Assembly: GCF_030538595.1 (NCBI RefSeq)
Contig: NZ_JAUNTS010000018.1
Span: forward strand, 1-64,000
Reading direction: 5' to 3'
From: Kocuria sp.
GTDB taxonomy: Bacteria > Actinomycetota > Actinomycetes > Actinomycetales > Micrococcaceae
Length of the DNA stretch: 64,000 nt
This document shows, piece by piece, positions 62,832 to 64,000 of this stretch. The position numbers and the translations under genes were made by a program. Position 1 is the first letter of the stretch, and every line of letters starts with the position of its first letter. The notes under the pieces are model-generated. The model saw only the letters and a program-made list of their open reading frames with translations, was not told the DNA's origin and searched no databases.

Positions 62832-64000
62832 ATGGACCTCTCCCCGTTCCACCGTCTCTTACGCTGGTACCCGCGGCGCTGGCGGCAGGAACACGGCCCG
62901 GTGTTACTCGGCTTACTCCTCGACGACGCCCAAGCCCATGGACGGTCCGCCCCATCTACCGAAGAGCTGCGGGCGGCTCGCATCCATGGGCTGGGTCTGC
63001 GTCTGGACGGCCCCTTTGCACTGGTGACAGGGCTTGGAGCTTTGGTAACCGCTATTACCCAGGCGGCATTGACACTCTTTGCCCCACCACTTGGCTCAGG
63101 TGCCTCGATCTGGCCATTGCTCGGTGGACTGCTCTTTGCGGCACCCTGTCTTCTGGGATTGTCGGTAACCGCCTTGGCAAGGTCGCAGCGCATCTTGTCG
63201 GATGGCGATGGCCTACTCGCGGGGCTCCTGATCATTCCGGCAGCAGCTCTTGCCGCATTGACGGTCTTGTCCTGGAACATGGGCTTTCAAGCCTTAGATC
63301 AAGGAGCGCCCCTGGTCGGTCTGGGGCGGGCAACGGTTTGGTTATCGCTTGGGGCTTGGGTTCTGGGTTCAGCCGTCCTCGCAGTTTTTCTACAGGCAAC
63401 TCTGAGCAGAACACGCCTTCCACGTGCAGGTCTGGTGCCGTTGACAGTGATTGGTGCAGGTGCAACGACGCCGATACTCGCTTTCAGCCTCATCTCGCCC
63501 TTGGTTGTGGTCGTCCTGGCAGCAACGGTCAGTGCGCTGTCGATGGGTGTCACGTTCCAGTCGGGGAGAGTGACGCCAAGCGTTCGGCCCGACGTCGTTG
63601 TGGCGCGGCGCCTACCAAGCGCACGTCGCGTGTCGATTCTTGTGTTTCTATGTGCCGCAGGTAGTGCTGTGGCTGTGGCCTATGCGCTGAGTGGGTCGTG
63701 GTGGTTTGGCGCTACGCTGGATTCGACCCAAACCATGCGCCACGGCATTGCGGCTTCCCTGCTCTTGACGCTTCCGTTGCTGTGTGTAGCGGGAGCTGAG
63801 TGCAGGCGCCGCGCGTCCGCGTCCACGGTGTGGCCCACGGTGCTACTGGCAGCCGCGGCGTATCTTGCCACGGCAATCGCCTACTTGCAGGACATGGAGT
63901 CGCACGGATCCTCGGTGGGATTCATCGCAGGCGCAGTTTGTGTGGGTTCCGCGGCAGCGTGGCTGGTATTCACCAAGCTGCACGCAAGGCCCAAGACTGT
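62832..64000 (+). CDS. PadR-associated membrane protein, truncated by the window edge
   Basis: The frame starting MDLSPFHRLLRWYPRRWRQE stays open to the right edge (about 389 codons). The N-terminal segment resembles the short RLLRWYPRRWR motif seen in PadR-linked membrane proteins; the rest has at least eight hydrophobic helices. It starts 5 bp after padR, a common PadR-effector operon. Function unknown. The C-terminus is missing. Confidence 0.75.
   Translation, partial: MDLSPFHRLLRWYPRRWRQEHGPVLLGLLLDDAQAHGRSAPSTEELRAARIHGLGLRLDGPFALVTGLGALVTAITQAALTLFAPPLGSGASIWPLLGGLLFAAPCLLGLSVTALARSQRILSDGDGLLAGLLIIPAAALAALTVLSWNMGFQALDQGAPLVGLGRATVWLSLGAWVLGSAVLAVFLQATLSRTRLPRAGLVPLTVIGAGATTPILAFSLISPLVVVVLAATVSALSMGVTFQSGRVTPSVRPDVVVARRLPSARRVSILVFLCAAGSAVAVAYALSGSWWFGATLDSTQTMRHGIAASLLLTLPLLCVAGAECRRRASASTVWPTVLLAAAAYLATAIAYLQDMESHGSSVGFIAGAVCVGSAAAWLVFTKLHARPKT

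Noticed and set aside
1-64000. tRNA, rRNA or CRISPR features
   Set aside because: No cloverleaf-like sequence, rRNA segment or regularly spaced repeat array was noticed on either strand by eye.

Overview
The window comes from a moderately GC-rich actinobacterium. A Micrococcaceae relative is the best guess; the genus is not resolved. The evidence is the ctaE-qcrCAB supercomplex operon, the mycothiol ligase mshC, RbpA, polyprenol-phosphate mannose synthase, and a pupylation locus (arc, dop, pup, pafA, and a one-gene pafBC). No 20S proteasome genes lie in the usual place between pup and pafA.

Layout: 1-16 kb is mostly chromosomal core. It holds cytochrome bc1/aa3 genes, trpD, tpx, aroD, a DHA2 drug exporter, a secreted metalloprotease, hydrolases and a macrodomain protein. 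A decayed patch at 13.6-14.2 kb has an IS481-like transposase remnant and a frameshifted DoxX gene beside a TetR gene, followed by a rhodanese and a VapBC-type toxin-antitoxin pair.

16171-29962 is a complete 13.8-kb Tn7/Tn5053-like transposon. Both ends can be read from the sequence: imperfect inverted repeats starting TGTCCT, flanked by a 5-bp target duplication, CTGAT. Its transposition operon is tnsA-tniA-tniB-tniQ. Its cargo looks like anti-phage defence: an OLD-like ATPase/TOPRIM protein, a type III-like Res helicase, a Mod methyltransferase, a TIR-domain protein, and one unknown gene.

Only 38 bp beyond the right transposon end, at 30001-30028, is a 28-bp sequence that matches the actinobacterial dif site (XerCD chromosome dimer resolution). 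The window therefore probably spans the replication terminus, and the transposon sits almost on dif. This resembles the 'res-site hunter' behaviour known for Tn5053/Tn402 elements and is the main discovery candidate.

30-64 kb is conserved core, mostly on the minus strand: NfeD/SPFH membrane proteins, rbpA, ppm, helY-tatC-tatA-pafBC, FKBP isomerases, trmI, a site-2 protease, a HAD phosphatase, PAC2, mshC, uppP, an M20 peptidase, and the pupylation cluster. An MFS exporter and a PadR/membrane-protein operon that runs off the right edge close the window. Two related long palindromes (50219-50291 and 62352-62420) overlap stop codons and look like a genome-specific repeat family.
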